Shown: positions 1 to 8,602 of the stretch, piece after piece
Numbering within the stretch: position 1 is the stretch's first letter
How the letters are laid out: each line of letters begins with the position of its first letter
NCBI RefSeq assembly: GCF_026339955.1
Contig: NZ_JAPEPW010000010.1
Coordinates: forward strand, 1 to 46,049
Origin: Streptomyces sp. NBC_01549
Lineage (GTDB): Bacteria; Actinomycetota; Actinomycetes; Streptomycetales; Streptomycetaceae
Direction of reading: 5' to 3'
Length of the DNA stretch: 46,049 nucleotides
Notes under the pieces: generated by a model
Databases searched by the model: none
Seen by the model: only the letters and a program-made list of their open reading frames with translations
Told to the model about the DNA's origin: nothing
Made by a program: the position numbers and the translations under genes

Positions 1-35
1 AACGCGGCGATCACATCCGGAAAGACAACAGCTTC
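1..35 (-). mobile_element. Terminal fragment of an IS5-like element (second copy)
   Basis: Bases 1-35 are the reverse complement of the left end of the complete element at 13431, ending in the same GAAGCTGTTGTCTTT terminal repeat and followed by TTA (36-38), the trinucleotide that flanks the full copy. Only the tip is visible; the rest lies left of the window. Its orientation is opposite to the 13431 copy. Confidence 0.85.
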
Positions 36-703
36 TTAGATGCCAGAGACCATCACCAACACCACACCGCCGTTATCAGCGAAACCCCAACAACCGCAGA
101 CCAGAAGCCTCGCCACCACCGCCGAAGCACCCCGAAGGCGCCTGTCCCCTTCTCAGGAAACCCCCAACACTGCAGCTCACACCCAACCCACCACACCAAC
201 TATGAACCTCGCAATCACACGGTCGGTCGTCCGGTTGACGGAAGGGAGGTACGGGGCCGTCGCAGAACCACGGTGGTCCCCGGCGCGAGCGGCCCGGCCC
301 CCCGCCCCTGGTGACCCGGCCTGGCCGCCCCGCCGGTCACCCAGCTGCAGCCCGCCGCGCGCCCGTGGGTCAGCTCGTGCCAGGACAGCGCACGACGACA
401 TGAAAGCCGTTTTCCAGGGCATAGAGGCCCAGATCACCGACCAGATGCTCGATGAGCGCGTCGACGAGCGGGCCGGTGCGCATCGTCCACCGGATCCAGT
501 CGAGCCGTATCCGCCACCCCGCTTCTCAGAGACAGCGCCCCCGACGGGCTTCCCGAGGCCTTGTCTGGTCTTCACATCAACCCCCGGTCTCAGCTGGCTA
601 ATACCGCTCTTCCCCGGGCCGCATGAGCCAGCTGATGGCACCGAGAACGAGGCACGATTCCTGGACCGCTCGCGGGCGCGGTCGTGGACGGTCGAAGTAC
701 GCG
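36..703. other. Gene-poor stretch downstream of the IS tip
   Basis: I see no convincing gene here. Open frames exist on both strands but are low-complexity arginine/proline-rich translations typical of GC-rich shadow frames. The only protein-like passage is a short minus-strand segment at 370-523, listed separately. Confidence 0.5.
370..523 (-). pseudogene. Short decayed protein fragment, possibly a P-loop kinase
   Basis: A minus-strand frame of about 50 codons ends at a TGA at 370-372 and reads ...PLVDALIEHLVGDLGLYA... then LENGFHVVV. The amphipathic pattern resembles the middle of small AAA/zeta-type kinases, where a helix precedes a GFHVVxEG strand. There is no start, no Walker motif and no continuation on either side, so I treat it as a relic. 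The family assignment is a guess from pattern. Confidence 0.25.
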
Positions 704-1843
704 TCAGCTGACCCGAAGACCGACCGCCAGCGTCAGTTCAAGGACCCGGTGTGGCGATGCGAGATCCGGAAACAGCTCCCGCAGCTGCGACATCCGGTAC
801 CGGACTGTCTGGGGATGGACGAACAACGCCGCCGCCACCTCGTCCCGTCTGCCGTGGTGCAGCAGCCACGCCCGCAACGTCTCCTCCAGCCGCCGTGCGG
901 TCGCGACAGGCAAGGTCCGCAACGGTGCGAGAGCTCGGGCACGCAGGTCTGCGAACGCGTCCACGTCGGCGCTCAGCACCAGCTCGGGCAGGTGGTCCTC
1001 GGTGTCGCGAATATCAGAGGAGAGGGAGCGCGCGCGTACGGCTCGTGCGTACGAGGCTGACGCACGAGTCCACGGCCGGGCCGGGCCGACCACGGCGGTG
1101 CGGTCGGTCAGCTGCCGCAAGAGATGTGATCGGTCGGCATCGGGGACGAGCAGCACACCGGTGGCGTCCGGCAGATCGTCGAGGACGAGGGTGCTCGGGT
1201 CGAGCGCGCGGTAGGCAGGCCGGGCCTGGGCGGCGGGCAGCAGAACCGCGGTCAGCGAAACCGGAGGCTGCCACCCGGCCCGTTGAACAGAGGCCAGCAG
1301 CACGTCCGGGCTCGCGTCGGCGAGGAGGTCGCGGGCCAGGTGTTCCAGGTGGCGCTCGTGGGCCCTGCCCCGGGCGGCCAGTTCGTCGGCGTGGCCCGCG
1401 GCGCTCGCGGCGGAGAGCTCGTCGATGTAGGCGAAGGTCAGCTCGGCGAACTTGGCGACCTCGGCGGCGGGCAGACCTGCGGGTACGGCACCCGCTGCCA
1501 GGCATCGCCAGGCCACGCGGGCGCCGACGCGGTAGGCGCTGAGTAGGGCGTCCATCGAACGGCCGTCGCGCACCTCGCCGCGGCCCAGCTCGTAGGCTGC
1601 GTCACCGGCGTCGCCGCCTGTGGCGTTCCCGCTCGCGAGGTCCAGGTAGTGCCCCAGGGCGGTGCGGACGGCTCGGCGGATGGTGCCGCCCATGCGGCCC
1701 GAAAGGGCGTTGGCGTAGGAAGGGACCTCGTCGATGATCGCCTGGACGACCTCGTCGGCGGTGGTCTTCAGCGCGGCCCGAAGTGCGGTGACCGTCGTCT
1801 CATCCAGGGCCAGTTCGCTGGCCCTCCGGATTGCATGGCTCAC
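704..1843 (-). CDS. PucR-type transcriptional regulator, divergent from desaturase operon
   Basis: A 379-residue regulator of the PucR/CdaR type. The last 60 or so residues hold the family's C-terminal helix-turn-helix (AAALFVHPQTVRYRMSQLRE), in which HPQTVRYR is the diagnostic recognition-helix core. The preceding region is alanine-rich and helical, as in regulators that pair with membrane desaturases. I chose the GTG at 1843 because AGGGA sits 8 bases upstream; a TTG at 1864 would add seven residues without a better site. It is transcribed away from the ferredoxin reductase at 1931, with an 87-bp shared control region containing a palindrome at 1884-1899. Inference: it controls the reductase/desaturase pair and itself, with a lipid-related effector. 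Confidence 0.85.
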   Translation of the reverse strand: MSHAIRRASELALDETTVTALRAALKTTADEVVQAIIDEVPSYANALSGRMGGTIRRAVRTALGHYLDLASGNATGGDAGDAAYELGRGEVRDGRSMDALLSAYRVGARVAWRCLAAGAVPAGLPAAEVAKFAELTFAYIDELSAASAAGHADELAARGRAHERHLEHLARDLLADASPDVLLASVQRAGWQPPVSLTAVLLPAAQARPAYRALDPSTLVLDDLPDATGVLLVPDADRSHLLRQLTDRTAVVGPARPWTRASASYARAVRARSLSSDIRDTEDHLPELVLSADVDAFADLRARALAPLRTLPVATARRLEETLRAWLLHHGRRDEVAAALFVHPQTVRYRMSQLRELFPDLASPHRVLELTLAVGLRVS

Positions 1844-1883
1844 GTTTTTGTTCCCTGCGAACAATTCAGCCGACCAGATTTAC

Positions 1884-1899
1884 GTCCTGCGGTCAGGAC
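1884..1899. promoter_or_regulatory. Palindromic operator candidate GTCCTG-N4-CAGGAC
   Basis: A perfect 6-bp inverted repeat with a 4-bp centre lies midway between the two divergent starts (1843 and 1931). Its position suits an operator for the PucR-type regulator. It could also form an RNA hairpin in the reductase leader. Confidence 0.5.
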
Positions 1900-1930
1900 T
1901 TTACGCCTTGAGGCGCAGCAAGCTGGAGTC

Positions 1931-2986
1931 ATGACGAGTGCAGCCCTCCGCAGCAGGGCGTGGAAACTGCTGGAGATGGTCACGACGCCGCTGCTGCCGT
2001 CGGACTACCTCGACCTGGTCAGCCCGCTGCGTGCGGGCGCTGACCTGCGTGGGCGCATCGAGGCCGTGCACCCCGAGACGGGTGACGCCGCCTCCATCGT
2101 GATCAGGCCGGGACGGGGCTGGCGCGGCCACACAGCCGGTCAGTACGTGCGGATCGGGGTCGACGTCGACGGGGTGCGCCTGTGGCGTGCCTACTCCATC
2201 ACCTCGCCGACAAACCGCCAGGACGGCCGCGTCACGATCACCGTGAAGGCGATCCCGGACGGCAAGGTCAGCAACCACCTGGTCCGCAGGGCCAAACCGG
2301 GCACGCTGATCCAGCTCGACCAGCCGACCGGTGACTTCGTGCTGCCGCAGGCCAAGCCCGCCAAGGTGCTCTACCTGACGGCCGGCAGCGGCATCACGCC
2401 CGTGATGGGCATGCTGCGCGACATCGAGTTCGACGACGTCGTCATGGTCCACTGCGCGCCACAGCCGCAAGACGTGATCTTCCGCAACGAACTGCACGAC
2501 CTGGTCGCGGACAAGAAGCTGCGGCTCACCGAGGTGCACACCGACACAGACGGCATGCTCGACATCGCCCGTCTCGACGAACTCGTGCCCGACTGGGCCG
2601 AGCGCGAGACCTGGGCTTGCGGGCCCGCGGGCCTGCTCGACGCCGCCGAAGAGCACTGGACCGAGCACGGCGTCCAAGAGCGCCTGCACACCGAACGCTT
2701 CCGCCCCAGCATCGTCGTCGCCGGCGACGGCGGCGAGGTCACGTTCAGCGCCACCGGCAAGACCGTCGACGCGGACGGCGCCACGCCGTTGCTGGACATC
2801 GGCGAGGAGGCCGGCGTGCTCATGCCCTCCGGGTGCCGCATGGGCATCTGCTTCGGCTGCATCACGCCGCTCAAGGCGGGCGCCGTCCGCGACCTGCGCA
2901 CCGGCGAGATCACCGAGGCCGAGCCGGGCGTCCTCATCCAGACCTGCGTGTCCGCCGCGGCGGGCCCCTGCGACATCGAACGGTAG
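1931..2986 (+). CDS. Ferredoxin reductase with C-terminal [2Fe-2S] domain, desaturase electron donor
   Basis: A 351-residue flavin reductase. Residues about 40-140 form the FAD-binding barrel with RAYSITS; residues about 150-250 hold the NAD(P)-binding fold with GSGITPVMGML; the last 90 residues are a plant-type [2Fe-2S] ferredoxin domain with CRMGICFGC and a fourth cysteine in QTCVSAA. This is the Rv3230c architecture, known in mycobacteria to feed electrons to the acyl-CoA desaturase DesA3. The ATG at 1931 is used because homologous sequence begins there; the open frame upstream overlaps the divergent regulator. The desaturase starts 8 bases after its stop, so the two form an operon. Expected role: pass electrons from NAD(P)H through FAD and the iron-sulfur cluster to the membrane di-iron desaturase. 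Confidence 0.9.
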   Translation: MTSAALRSRAWKLLEMVTTPLLPSDYLDLVSPLRAGADLRGRIEAVHPETGDAASIVIRPGRGWRGHTAGQYVRIGVDVDGVRLWRAYSITSPTNRQDGRVTITVKAIPDGKVSNHLVRRAKPGTLIQLDQPTGDFVLPQAKPAKVLYLTAGSGITPVMGMLRDIEFDDVVMVHCAPQPQDVIFRNELHDLVADKKLRLTEVHTDTDGMLDIARLDELVPDWAERETWACGPAGLLDAAEEHWTEHGVQERLHTERFRPSIVVAGDGGEVTFSATGKTVDADGATPLLDIGEEAGVLMPSGCRMGICFGCITPLKAGAVRDLRTGEITEAEPGVLIQTCVSAAAGPCDIER

Positions 2987-2993
2987 GAGCACC

Positions 2994-4112
2994 TTGACCG
3001 CCATCGACCCCACCGCCCACCTGACCGCGGAGCAGATCGAGGAGCTTGGCCGCGAGCTGGACGCGATCCGCGACGAGGTGATCGCCAGCCGCGGCGAGAA
3101 AGACGCCGCCTACATCCGTAAGGTCATCTCGGCGCAGCGCAAGCTCGAGCTGGTCAGCAGGGGCGTGCTGCTGTTCTCGATCTTCCCGCCCGCGTGGCTG
3201 CTCGGCACCGCCGGTCTGTCCGTGGCGAAGATCATGGACAACATGGAGATCGGCCACAACGTCCTGCACGGCCAGTGGGACTGGATGCGGGACCCGAAGA
3301 TTCACTCCACCACCTGGGAGTGGGATCACGTCTCGCCGTCCGAGCAGTGGAAGCACTCGCACAACGAGCTGCACCACACGTACACCAACGTGATCGGCAA
3401 GGACAACGACCTCGGCTACGGCATCATGCGCGTCGACGAGGACCAGAAGTGGCACCCGTTCCACCTCGGCCAGCCGCTGTGGAACTTCATCAACGCCTGC
3501 TTCTTCGAGTACGGCATCGCGGCGTACGACCTGGAGCTCGGCAAGAACCTGCACAAGCGCCGCCGAAAGAACCCGGAGTTCCGCGCGCGGGCCAAGGCCG
3601 TGGGCCGCAAGATCCGCAAGCAGGTGCTCAAGGACTACGTGATCCACCCGCTGCTGTCGGGCCCGTCGTTCCTCACCACGCTCGCCGCCACGTTCACCGC
3701 GAACCTGGTCCGCAACATCTGGTCCCACTCGGTGATCATGTGCGGGCACTTCCCCGAGGGCGTGCAGGTCTTCGAGCGCCGGTCGATCAAGGGCGAGACG
3801 CGCGGCCAGTGGTACCTGCGCCAGATGATGGGCTCGGCGAACATCAGCGGCAGCAGGGCCATGCACTTCATGACCGGCAACCTGTCGCACCAGATCGAGC
3901 ACCACCTGTTCCCGGACCTGCCGAGCAACCGGTACGCCGAGGTCGCGGTGAAGGTGCGCGCGCTGTTCGAAAAGTACGAGCTGGAGTACGTCACCGGGCC
4001 GCTGCCCAAGCAGGTGTTCTCCGCGTGGCGCAAGGTCTTCCGGCTCTCGCTGCCGAACAAGAAGCCCAAGGTCAAGACACCGGACCGCGAGCAGGAGCTC
4101 GTCGCGGCCTGA
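2994..4112 (+). CDS. Membrane fatty acid (acyl-CoA) desaturase
   Basis: A 372-residue integral-membrane di-iron desaturase. The three histidine boxes are present: GHNVLHGQ (about residue 87), HSHNELHH (about 122) and HQIEHHLFP (about 300). Hydrophobic segments lie at about 57-80 and 218-240. It starts at TTG, supported by AGGAG five bases upstream. The immediate upstream partner is the ferredoxin reductase, matching the DesA3/Rv3230c pair, which introduces a cis double bond in C16-C18 acyl chains. Regiospecificity cannot be read from sequence. A strong hairpin terminator follows at 4140-4165. Confidence 0.92.
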   Translation: MTAIDPTAHLTAEQIEELGRELDAIRDEVIASRGEKDAAYIRKVISAQRKLELVSRGVLLFSIFPPAWLLGTAGLSVAKIMDNMEIGHNVLHGQWDWMRDPKIHSTTWEWDHVSPSEQWKHSHNELHHTYTNVIGKDNDLGYGIMRVDEDQKWHPFHLGQPLWNFINACFFEYGIAAYDLELGKNLHKRRRKNPEFRARAKAVGRKIRKQVLKDYVIHPLLSGPSFLTTLAATFTANLVRNIWSHSVIMCGHFPEGVQVFERRSIKGETRGQWYLRQMMGSANISGSRAMHFMTGNLSHQIEHHLFPDLPSNRYAEVAVKVRALFEKYELEYVTGPLPKQVFSAWRKVFRLSLPNKKPKVKTPDREQELVAA

Positions 4113-4139
4113 TCCCGGTATTGGTTCAGATCTTTCGGC

Positions 4140-4165
4140 CGAACCCGGCGGCACCGCCGGGTTCG
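4140..4165 (+). terminator. Hairpin terminator after the desaturase
   Basis: A 12-bp GC-rich stem with a very small loop begins 28 bases past the desaturase stop. No U-tract follows, which is usual for actinobacterial terminators. It likely ends the reductase/desaturase transcript. Confidence 0.75.
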
Positions 4166-4388
4166 GTGAGATCCGTTGCGGACGGTGGGCGGCCGCGACA
4201 TCAGACCGTACGACACGGGATCCGGGCAGCCCGGTGTCCGGCTGCGCTGCCTGGACGTGCGCCAGGAGCTCAGCACACAGCCCCCGGCGAGGTGTTGTAG
4301 TGCGCTGACCTGCCGTGGTCGGGCCGGTAGTCGGGTGCGTACGCGCACTCGGTTTGCCGACGGGCGGGCTGGGTGGAAGGCATGGGCT

Positions 4389-4622
4389 GTGACGTGGACA
4401 CTGCCGGAACCGATGCTCGCCGCCCCTGTGTCCGACCCTGCGCTGCTGCCGGGATGGGCGGGTGAGCCGAAATGGGACGGGTTCCGGGCAGGGGTCTCCG
4501 TCGACGCGGGCCAGGTGGTGCTGCGCTCCAGGCGCGGCACCGACATGGCGCCGGCCTTTCCGGAGGTGGTGGCCGGGGCTGCGCAGCTGCCGGACGCGAC
4601 CGCGCTGGACGGCGTTATGTGA
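4389..4622 (+). pseudogene. Truncated ATP-dependent DNA ligase, N-terminal fragment
   Basis: The frame from GTG 4389 encodes about 77 residues beginning MTWTLPEPMLA and containing EPKWDGFRA, the KxDG adenylation motif that carries the nucleotidyl lysine of ATP-dependent ligases (LigC/LigD type). Reading continues to LPDATALDGVM and then stops, exactly where intact ligases continue DGELV. More than 200 residues of nucleotidyltransferase and OB domain are missing. There is no end-joining gene (Ku, LigD polymerase) nearby. A deletion has probably joined the fragment to the DNA before the next gene. Confidence 0.8.
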
Positions 4623-4761
4623 CCTGTACGGGTGTCTCAGGCCCAGGGTGTCTCACGCGGCGCGCCTCTGTAGACGAGACGCGTTCGCCGCCGATGGTTC
4701 GGGGAGCCGGAGAAGAAATAGGGCCGCGCGGCCGTCGGCGCGGCACAGATAACCTGCGCGA

Positions 4762-5691
4762 ATGAAGCGGATTCAGCGGGCCGCTGGCGCGGTCGTCGGC
4801 TCAGCGGTGGGTGACGCTCTGGGCGGCCCCTTCGAGTTCGGTCCCCGGGGAGCGTTCTCCGCGCGGTTTCCCGTGCCTGGTGCCGGTGGCGAGATGTGCG
4901 GAGGCGGTGGCTGGGACCCCGGCGAGGCCACTGACGACACGCAGATGGCCGTCCTGGTCGCGGAGTCGCTGCTGGAGCGGGACGGGCTGGATCTGCCGGA
5001 CGTCTTCGCCCGCTTCCAGCGGTGGGCAGCATCAGAACCGAAGGACATCGGCTTGCAGACCGAAGACGTCCTGACCAACGGCATGCCCTGGGACCTCGCC
5101 GCCGCGATCCATTTCCAGGTCAACCAACGAGCGGCGGGAAACGGCTCGTTGATGCGGGCATCGACCTCCGCGGTCCACTTCGCACCCGCCGGCCAAGAAG
5201 CCACCATGGACGCGGCCCGCCGCATCGCTGCCCTCACCCACGGTGACCGCGCGGCCTGGGAAGGCACCGCGATCTTCCACGAACTCATCCGCGTCACGTT
5301 CGAGGACACCGACCCTCTCACCGCGCTCCCGGACATCCTGGCTCTTGTCCACCCCGACCACCGCGGCCGTTATGCCACTGTCCTCGCGCCCGACTGGCAC
5401 CCCGATCAGGCGACCGAGTTCAACGGTGCCGTCTGGCCCTGCCTGGGCTCCGCCGTCTGGGCCCTGCGCACCACCACCGGCTTCGAAGATGCGATACGCG
5501 CGGCGATCGACCTCGGCGGCGACACGGACACCGTCGCCGCGGTGACCGGAGGCCTCGCGGGGGCGTACTACGGGCTGGATGCAATCCCCGCCCACTGGAC
5601 CCAGCCGCTCCATGTCCCCCTCCCAGGATTCAACGGACGGGTGCTGCACCTGGCAGATCTGCTCCACCTTGCACACCGCCTCGGAGGCTGA
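4762..5691 (+). CDS. ADP-ribosylglycohydrolase family protein (DraG/ARH fold)
   Basis: A 309-residue protein with the DraG/ARH metal-binding signature. It has GDALGGPFEF near the start, TDDTQM at about residue 55, GNGSLMR at about 128, and the C-terminal LGGDTDTVAAVTGG at about 253, whose aspartates bind the second metal. These enzymes remove ADP-ribose from protein side chains or hydrolyse related N- or O-glycosidic bonds; the substrate is not predictable here. The ATG at 4762 lies 6 bases after TAACCT, a fair actinobacterial -10, and no ribosome-binding site is evident, so the mRNA may be leaderless. No ADP-ribosyltransferase is visible in the window. It follows the truncated ligase and converges on the monooxygenase. 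Confidence 0.9.
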   Translation: MKRIQRAAGAVVGSAVGDALGGPFEFGPRGAFSARFPVPGAGGEMCGGGGWDPGEATDDTQMAVLVAESLLERDGLDLPDVFARFQRWAASEPKDIGLQTEDVLTNGMPWDLAAAIHFQVNQRAAGNGSLMRASTSAVHFAPAGQEATMDAARRIAALTHGDRAAWEGTAIFHELIRVTFEDTDPLTALPDILALVHPDHRGRYATVLAPDWHPDQATEFNGAVWPCLGSAVWALRTTTGFEDAIRAAIDLGGDTDTVAAVTGGLAGAYYGLDAIPAHWTQPLHVPLPGFNGRVLHLADLLHLAHRLGG

Positions 5692-5922
5692 ACCGGGTCC
5701 TGCTCATCAACCGGCCGTCAGACGAACGCATGGCCGTCTGCGCCGATCCACTCCGCGGTGCTCTTGCGCCGTCTTCCGGTCGCCACTCGGAGGCTGACCC
5801 TCCTCGCAGGCCGGCCCTGGCGCCAGAGCACCGCGGCTGATGCTGTCTCCAGCCTTCCGATGGTCAGTCGCTACTGGCCGTTCCGATCATCCTCACGGGC
5901 CTTTTCGGTTGCTCAGGGGACA

Positions 5923-7467
5923 TCAGTCGGCGGGCTTGCCGAACCAGCGGGAGAGGTGGTCGTCCAGGTCCTGCTGATCGTCGCCGATCCAGGCGACGTG
6001 GCCGTCGGGGCGTAGCAGGACGCATGGAACATCCAGTACCGCAGTGGGATCCGCGAGGTGATCGACCCGGTCTGACCAGCCGCCGACGGTCAGGCGTTCG
6101 GTGCGGTCCAGCAGCAGGCCGCGGCCGCGATGCAGCAGACCATAGAGGTGGCCCTGTTTCACGTCGATGTCGCGCAGGCGGCGGCCGAGCAGGTCGGGGC
6201 CTTCGCCGAAGTCGTAGCGGATGCCGATCGCGGTGATCTTCTCGATCAGAAGGCGGTTCACCTCGTCGAGGTCCATCAGTTCGGTGAGCAGCCTGCGCAT
6301 GGCCTGCGGGCCCGGTTCGGTGGACAGCAGTTCCATCTGGGCGCGGGTGTTGTCCAGCACGTCCTCGGCGACCGGATGACGTTCGGCCTGGTAGGTGTCC
6401 AGCAGTGTTCCCGGCGCCCAGCCGCGGATCTGTGCGGCCAGTTTCCAGCCGAGGTTGAATGCGTCCTGGACGCCCAGGTTGAGGCCCTGTCCGCCGGTGG
6501 GCGGATGGATGTGTGCCGCATCTCCGGCCAGCAGCACCCGCCCGACCCGATAACGTTCCGCCAGCCGGGTGGCATCCCCGAAGCGGGACAACCAGCGCGG
6601 GGAGCGCACGCCGAAATCGGTTCCGGCGATGGCGCGCAGCTGTTGTTTGAAATCCTCGAGGGTGGGCGGTTCCGCGCGATCGCTGACTTCCGCGACGGGG
6701 ACTACGACGCGGTAGACCTCTTCGCCGAAGGGCCTGAGACTGAATCGCTTATCGGTCTCGTGGATTTCGGTCACCTTGGCGGCGATCTCCTCCTGCGGCA
6801 CGCCCACTTCCATCTCGCCGATCAGCGTCTCGGTCCGCGAGGGCTCGCCGGGGAAGCCGACGCCGAGCAGTTTGCGCACCGTACTGCGCCCGCCGTCACA
6901 GCCGACGAGATAGCGCGAACGCAGCTGTTCGCCGTCGGCCAGCTCGACGGTCACGCCCTCGTCGTCCTGCTCGAAGTCGGCCACCGCACAACCGCGCCGA
7001 ACCTGCGCACCCAGTTGGATCGCATGTTCTTCGAGCAGGTGAACGATGACCGGCTGCGGGATGCCCAGCAGATAGGCGTGCGCGGAATCCAGGCCCTTGG
7101 GCGCGGGTTTGGTGATGGCGGCGAAGAATCCGCCGGCCGGACGCTGTCTTCCGTGTTCGAGCATGCGATCCAGCAGTCCGCGCATTGCCATCAGCTCGAG
7201 ACTGCGAATATGCAGACCGACTATGCGGGCGAACGGCACGGGCTCGGTTTCCTTCTCCAGAACGAGTACCCGCACATCGTGCAGCCGCAGTTCGGCGGCC
7301 AGCATCGCGCCAGTCGGCCCGCACCCGGCAATGATCACGTCGAACATGAGGGGCGCGCGATCAGCGCCGGAGGTCGGCGACCGGAGTCCGGGGACGTCGC
7401 CCACGGTGACGTCGCGCTCGACCGTATCGTTCGACGACGGCTCGGTGGTGAACTGCGGAGAGTCCAT
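5923..7467 (-). CDS. rox: Rifampicin monooxygenase-like FAD enzyme (Rox/Iri family)
   Basis: A 514-residue class A flavoprotein monooxygenase. Residues about 41-55 hold the dinucleotide-binding motif IIAGCGPTG, LVGCDGGRS gives the DG motif at about 190, and LLAGDAAHIHPPTGGQGLNL the second FAD motif at about 320. Residue patterns over the whole length (LEKETEPV, IRSLELMA, HIHPPTGGQGLN, DDQQDL near the end, WFGKPAD tail) match remembered Rox/RIFMO/Iri sequences, known to hydroxylate and open the rifamycin ansa chain. Compared with that family it carries about 40 extra N-terminal residues before MFDVIIAG. The ATG at 7467 has AAAGG 8 bases upstream, whereas the inner ATG has no site. Regulation may involve the leader ORF at 7523-7576. 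Function is by family; other aromatic substrates are possible. Confidence 0.82.
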   Translation of the reverse strand: MDSPQFTTEPSSNDTVERDVTVGDVPGLRSPTSGADRAPLMFDVIIAGCGPTGAMLAAELRLHDVRVLVLEKETEPVPFARIVGLHIRSLELMAMRGLLDRMLEHGRQRPAGGFFAAITKPAPKGLDSAHAYLLGIPQPVIVHLLEEHAIQLGAQVRRGCAVADFEQDDEGVTVELADGEQLRSRYLVGCDGGRSTVRKLLGVGFPGEPSRTETLIGEMEVGVPQEEIAAKVTEIHETDKRFSLRPFGEEVYRVVVPVAEVSDRAEPPTLEDFKQQLRAIAGTDFGVRSPRWLSRFGDATRLAERYRVGRVLLAGDAAHIHPPTGGQGLNLGVQDAFNLGWKLAAQIRGWAPGTLLDTYQAERHPVAEDVLDNTRAQMELLSTEPGPQAMRRLLTELMDLDEVNRLLIEKITAIGIRYDFGEGPDLLGRRLRDIDVKQGHLYGLLHRGRGLLLDRTERLTVGGWSDRVDHLADPTAVLDVPCVLLRPDGHVAWIGDDQQDLDDHLSRWFGKPAD

Positions 7468-7522
7468 AGGTGTTGCCTTTCGGGAGTGCCTTGTTGGTGA
7501 GGCGCTCCCGGCGACACCTACG

Positions 7523-7576
7523 TCAATCGCCGGCCGTGACGGATAGGGGGAGCACCCACATCGATACAGCGTTCAT
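7523..7576 (-). CDS. Putative 17-codon leader peptide upstream of the monooxygenase
   Basis: A very short ORF encodes MNAVSMWVLPLSVTAGD. It has the best ribosome-binding site in this neighbourhood, AGGAGGTG six bases before the ATG. It ends 55 bases before the monooxygenase start, where the ribosome-binding site is weaker. The layout is that of an attenuation leader or upstream ORF, as in many actinobacterial antibiotic-resistance genes. The peptide has no similarity I can name. Confidence 0.45.
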   Translation of the reverse strand: MNAVSMWVLPLSVTAGD

Positions 7577-7613
7577 GGGTCTCACCTCCTCGGGCGGTGT
7601 CACGGTCCACTGC

Positions 7614-7644
7614 AAGCTACAAGCCCGAGCATCACACCGTCCAA
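7614..7644 (-). promoter_or_regulatory. Possible promoter for leader ORF and monooxygenase
   Basis: On the minus strand TTGGAC (7644-7639) is followed after 19 bases by TAGCTT (7619-7614). The spacer is long. The spacer also contains GGGCTTG, which I recall as half of the rifamycin-associated element; the matching inverted half is not present. Confidence 0.3.
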
Positions 7645-8204
7645 TCCTTATCCCAGCCACGTGATACGACTCCGAACGGGCCCGTGGGGTCGCAGGGCGA
7701 ATCCGGCGTGGCGGCCCGGCTGGTCACGGTCGGCGGTCCGATCCCGGCCGCCCCGAGGCGGACCGGATCTCGGAAGGCGCTTTCCTGATGAGGTTCGCTC
7801 GTGGCCACTGCGTGAACTGGTGGTAGGCGGGCTTGACGGCCAGCGCGATGACGACGTACAGCAAGACGACCCGAATGAATCGACTTCCGCGTTCGAGCGC
7901 GCAGTGGACGCCAAGTCGGGCACCCGTGAGGCTGCATGCGGCCATACCGCACGCCGGAGCGATCGGGGTCCGTCGCATCGGGTGGGCAGGCTGATCTCCA
8001 GGCTTGGCTGACCGGACGCAAGAGCCGTCAGTGTCGGCGCAGTTCCGCAGACCAGTCCCGGAGCTGGTCGGCGAGGGCGAGGTTGTCCCCACGGCTCACG
8101 GTCTGCAGCAGCTGGGCGCACACGGTCGCTTCAGCGGCGAGGCCGGCCGGGCTGCCCGGGACGGGGAAGGTGTCGCGTGCCTCCTCCTCCTCGCCGAATT
8201 CGGC
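7645..8204. other. Non-coding or decayed stretch with a protein-tail relic
   Basis: No intact gene is visible. On the minus strand a frame ending at a TGA at 8028-8030 reads LALADQLRDWSAELRRH at its C-terminus. That tail resembles the one at 37090 (LILADQFRNWPEELR), so both may be ends of the same decayed gene family, which I cannot name. Confidence 0.4.
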
Positions 8205-8537
8205 TCGTGCGCGGGCGCGATGATCGTCGACATCTCGCTGGGCTCACTTCAGACGGCCCTCATCCCCCACGCCCTGCGCGCCCGCGTCAACGGGGCTTAC
8301 CGCACCCTCACCCACGGGATGCGCCCGCTGGGCGCGCTCGCGGGAGGAGCGCTCGGCACGGCCATCGGGCTACGCCCGACACTGTGGATCGCAACAGCCG
8401 GGACCGTGATGTGCCTGGTCTGGGTGCTGCCTTCGCCGGTCCCACGTATCCGCGAACTGCCCGACTCCCCGCCAGAGCCGGCACACGGCGCACCATCGGC
8501 ATCGGCGAGCGCATCCTCACCCTCGTCCGGCTACTGA
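8205..8537 (+). pseudogene. C-terminal fragment of an MFS exporter
   Basis: The frame encodes about 110 residues: a membrane segment, then TALIPHALRARVNGAYRTL, then GMRPLGALAGGALGTAIGL and a last hydrophobic helix, ending in a charged tail. IPxxLRxRVNG followed by RPLGAxxGGxLG is the typical end of MFS_3/EntS-like exporters. The first ten or so transmembrane helices are absent and there is no start codon with a ribosome-binding site. Confidence 0.75.
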
Positions 8538-8602
8538 ACTTGAATGGGTGCTGTCGGGACAGGAGGGTGCACGGGCACGCTCGGCGACGGCCCGTGCGGA
8601 TG

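Noticed and set aside
40..711. 223-residue plus-strand frame
   Set aside because: Low-complexity Pro/Arg-rich translation, no ribosome-binding site and no motif.
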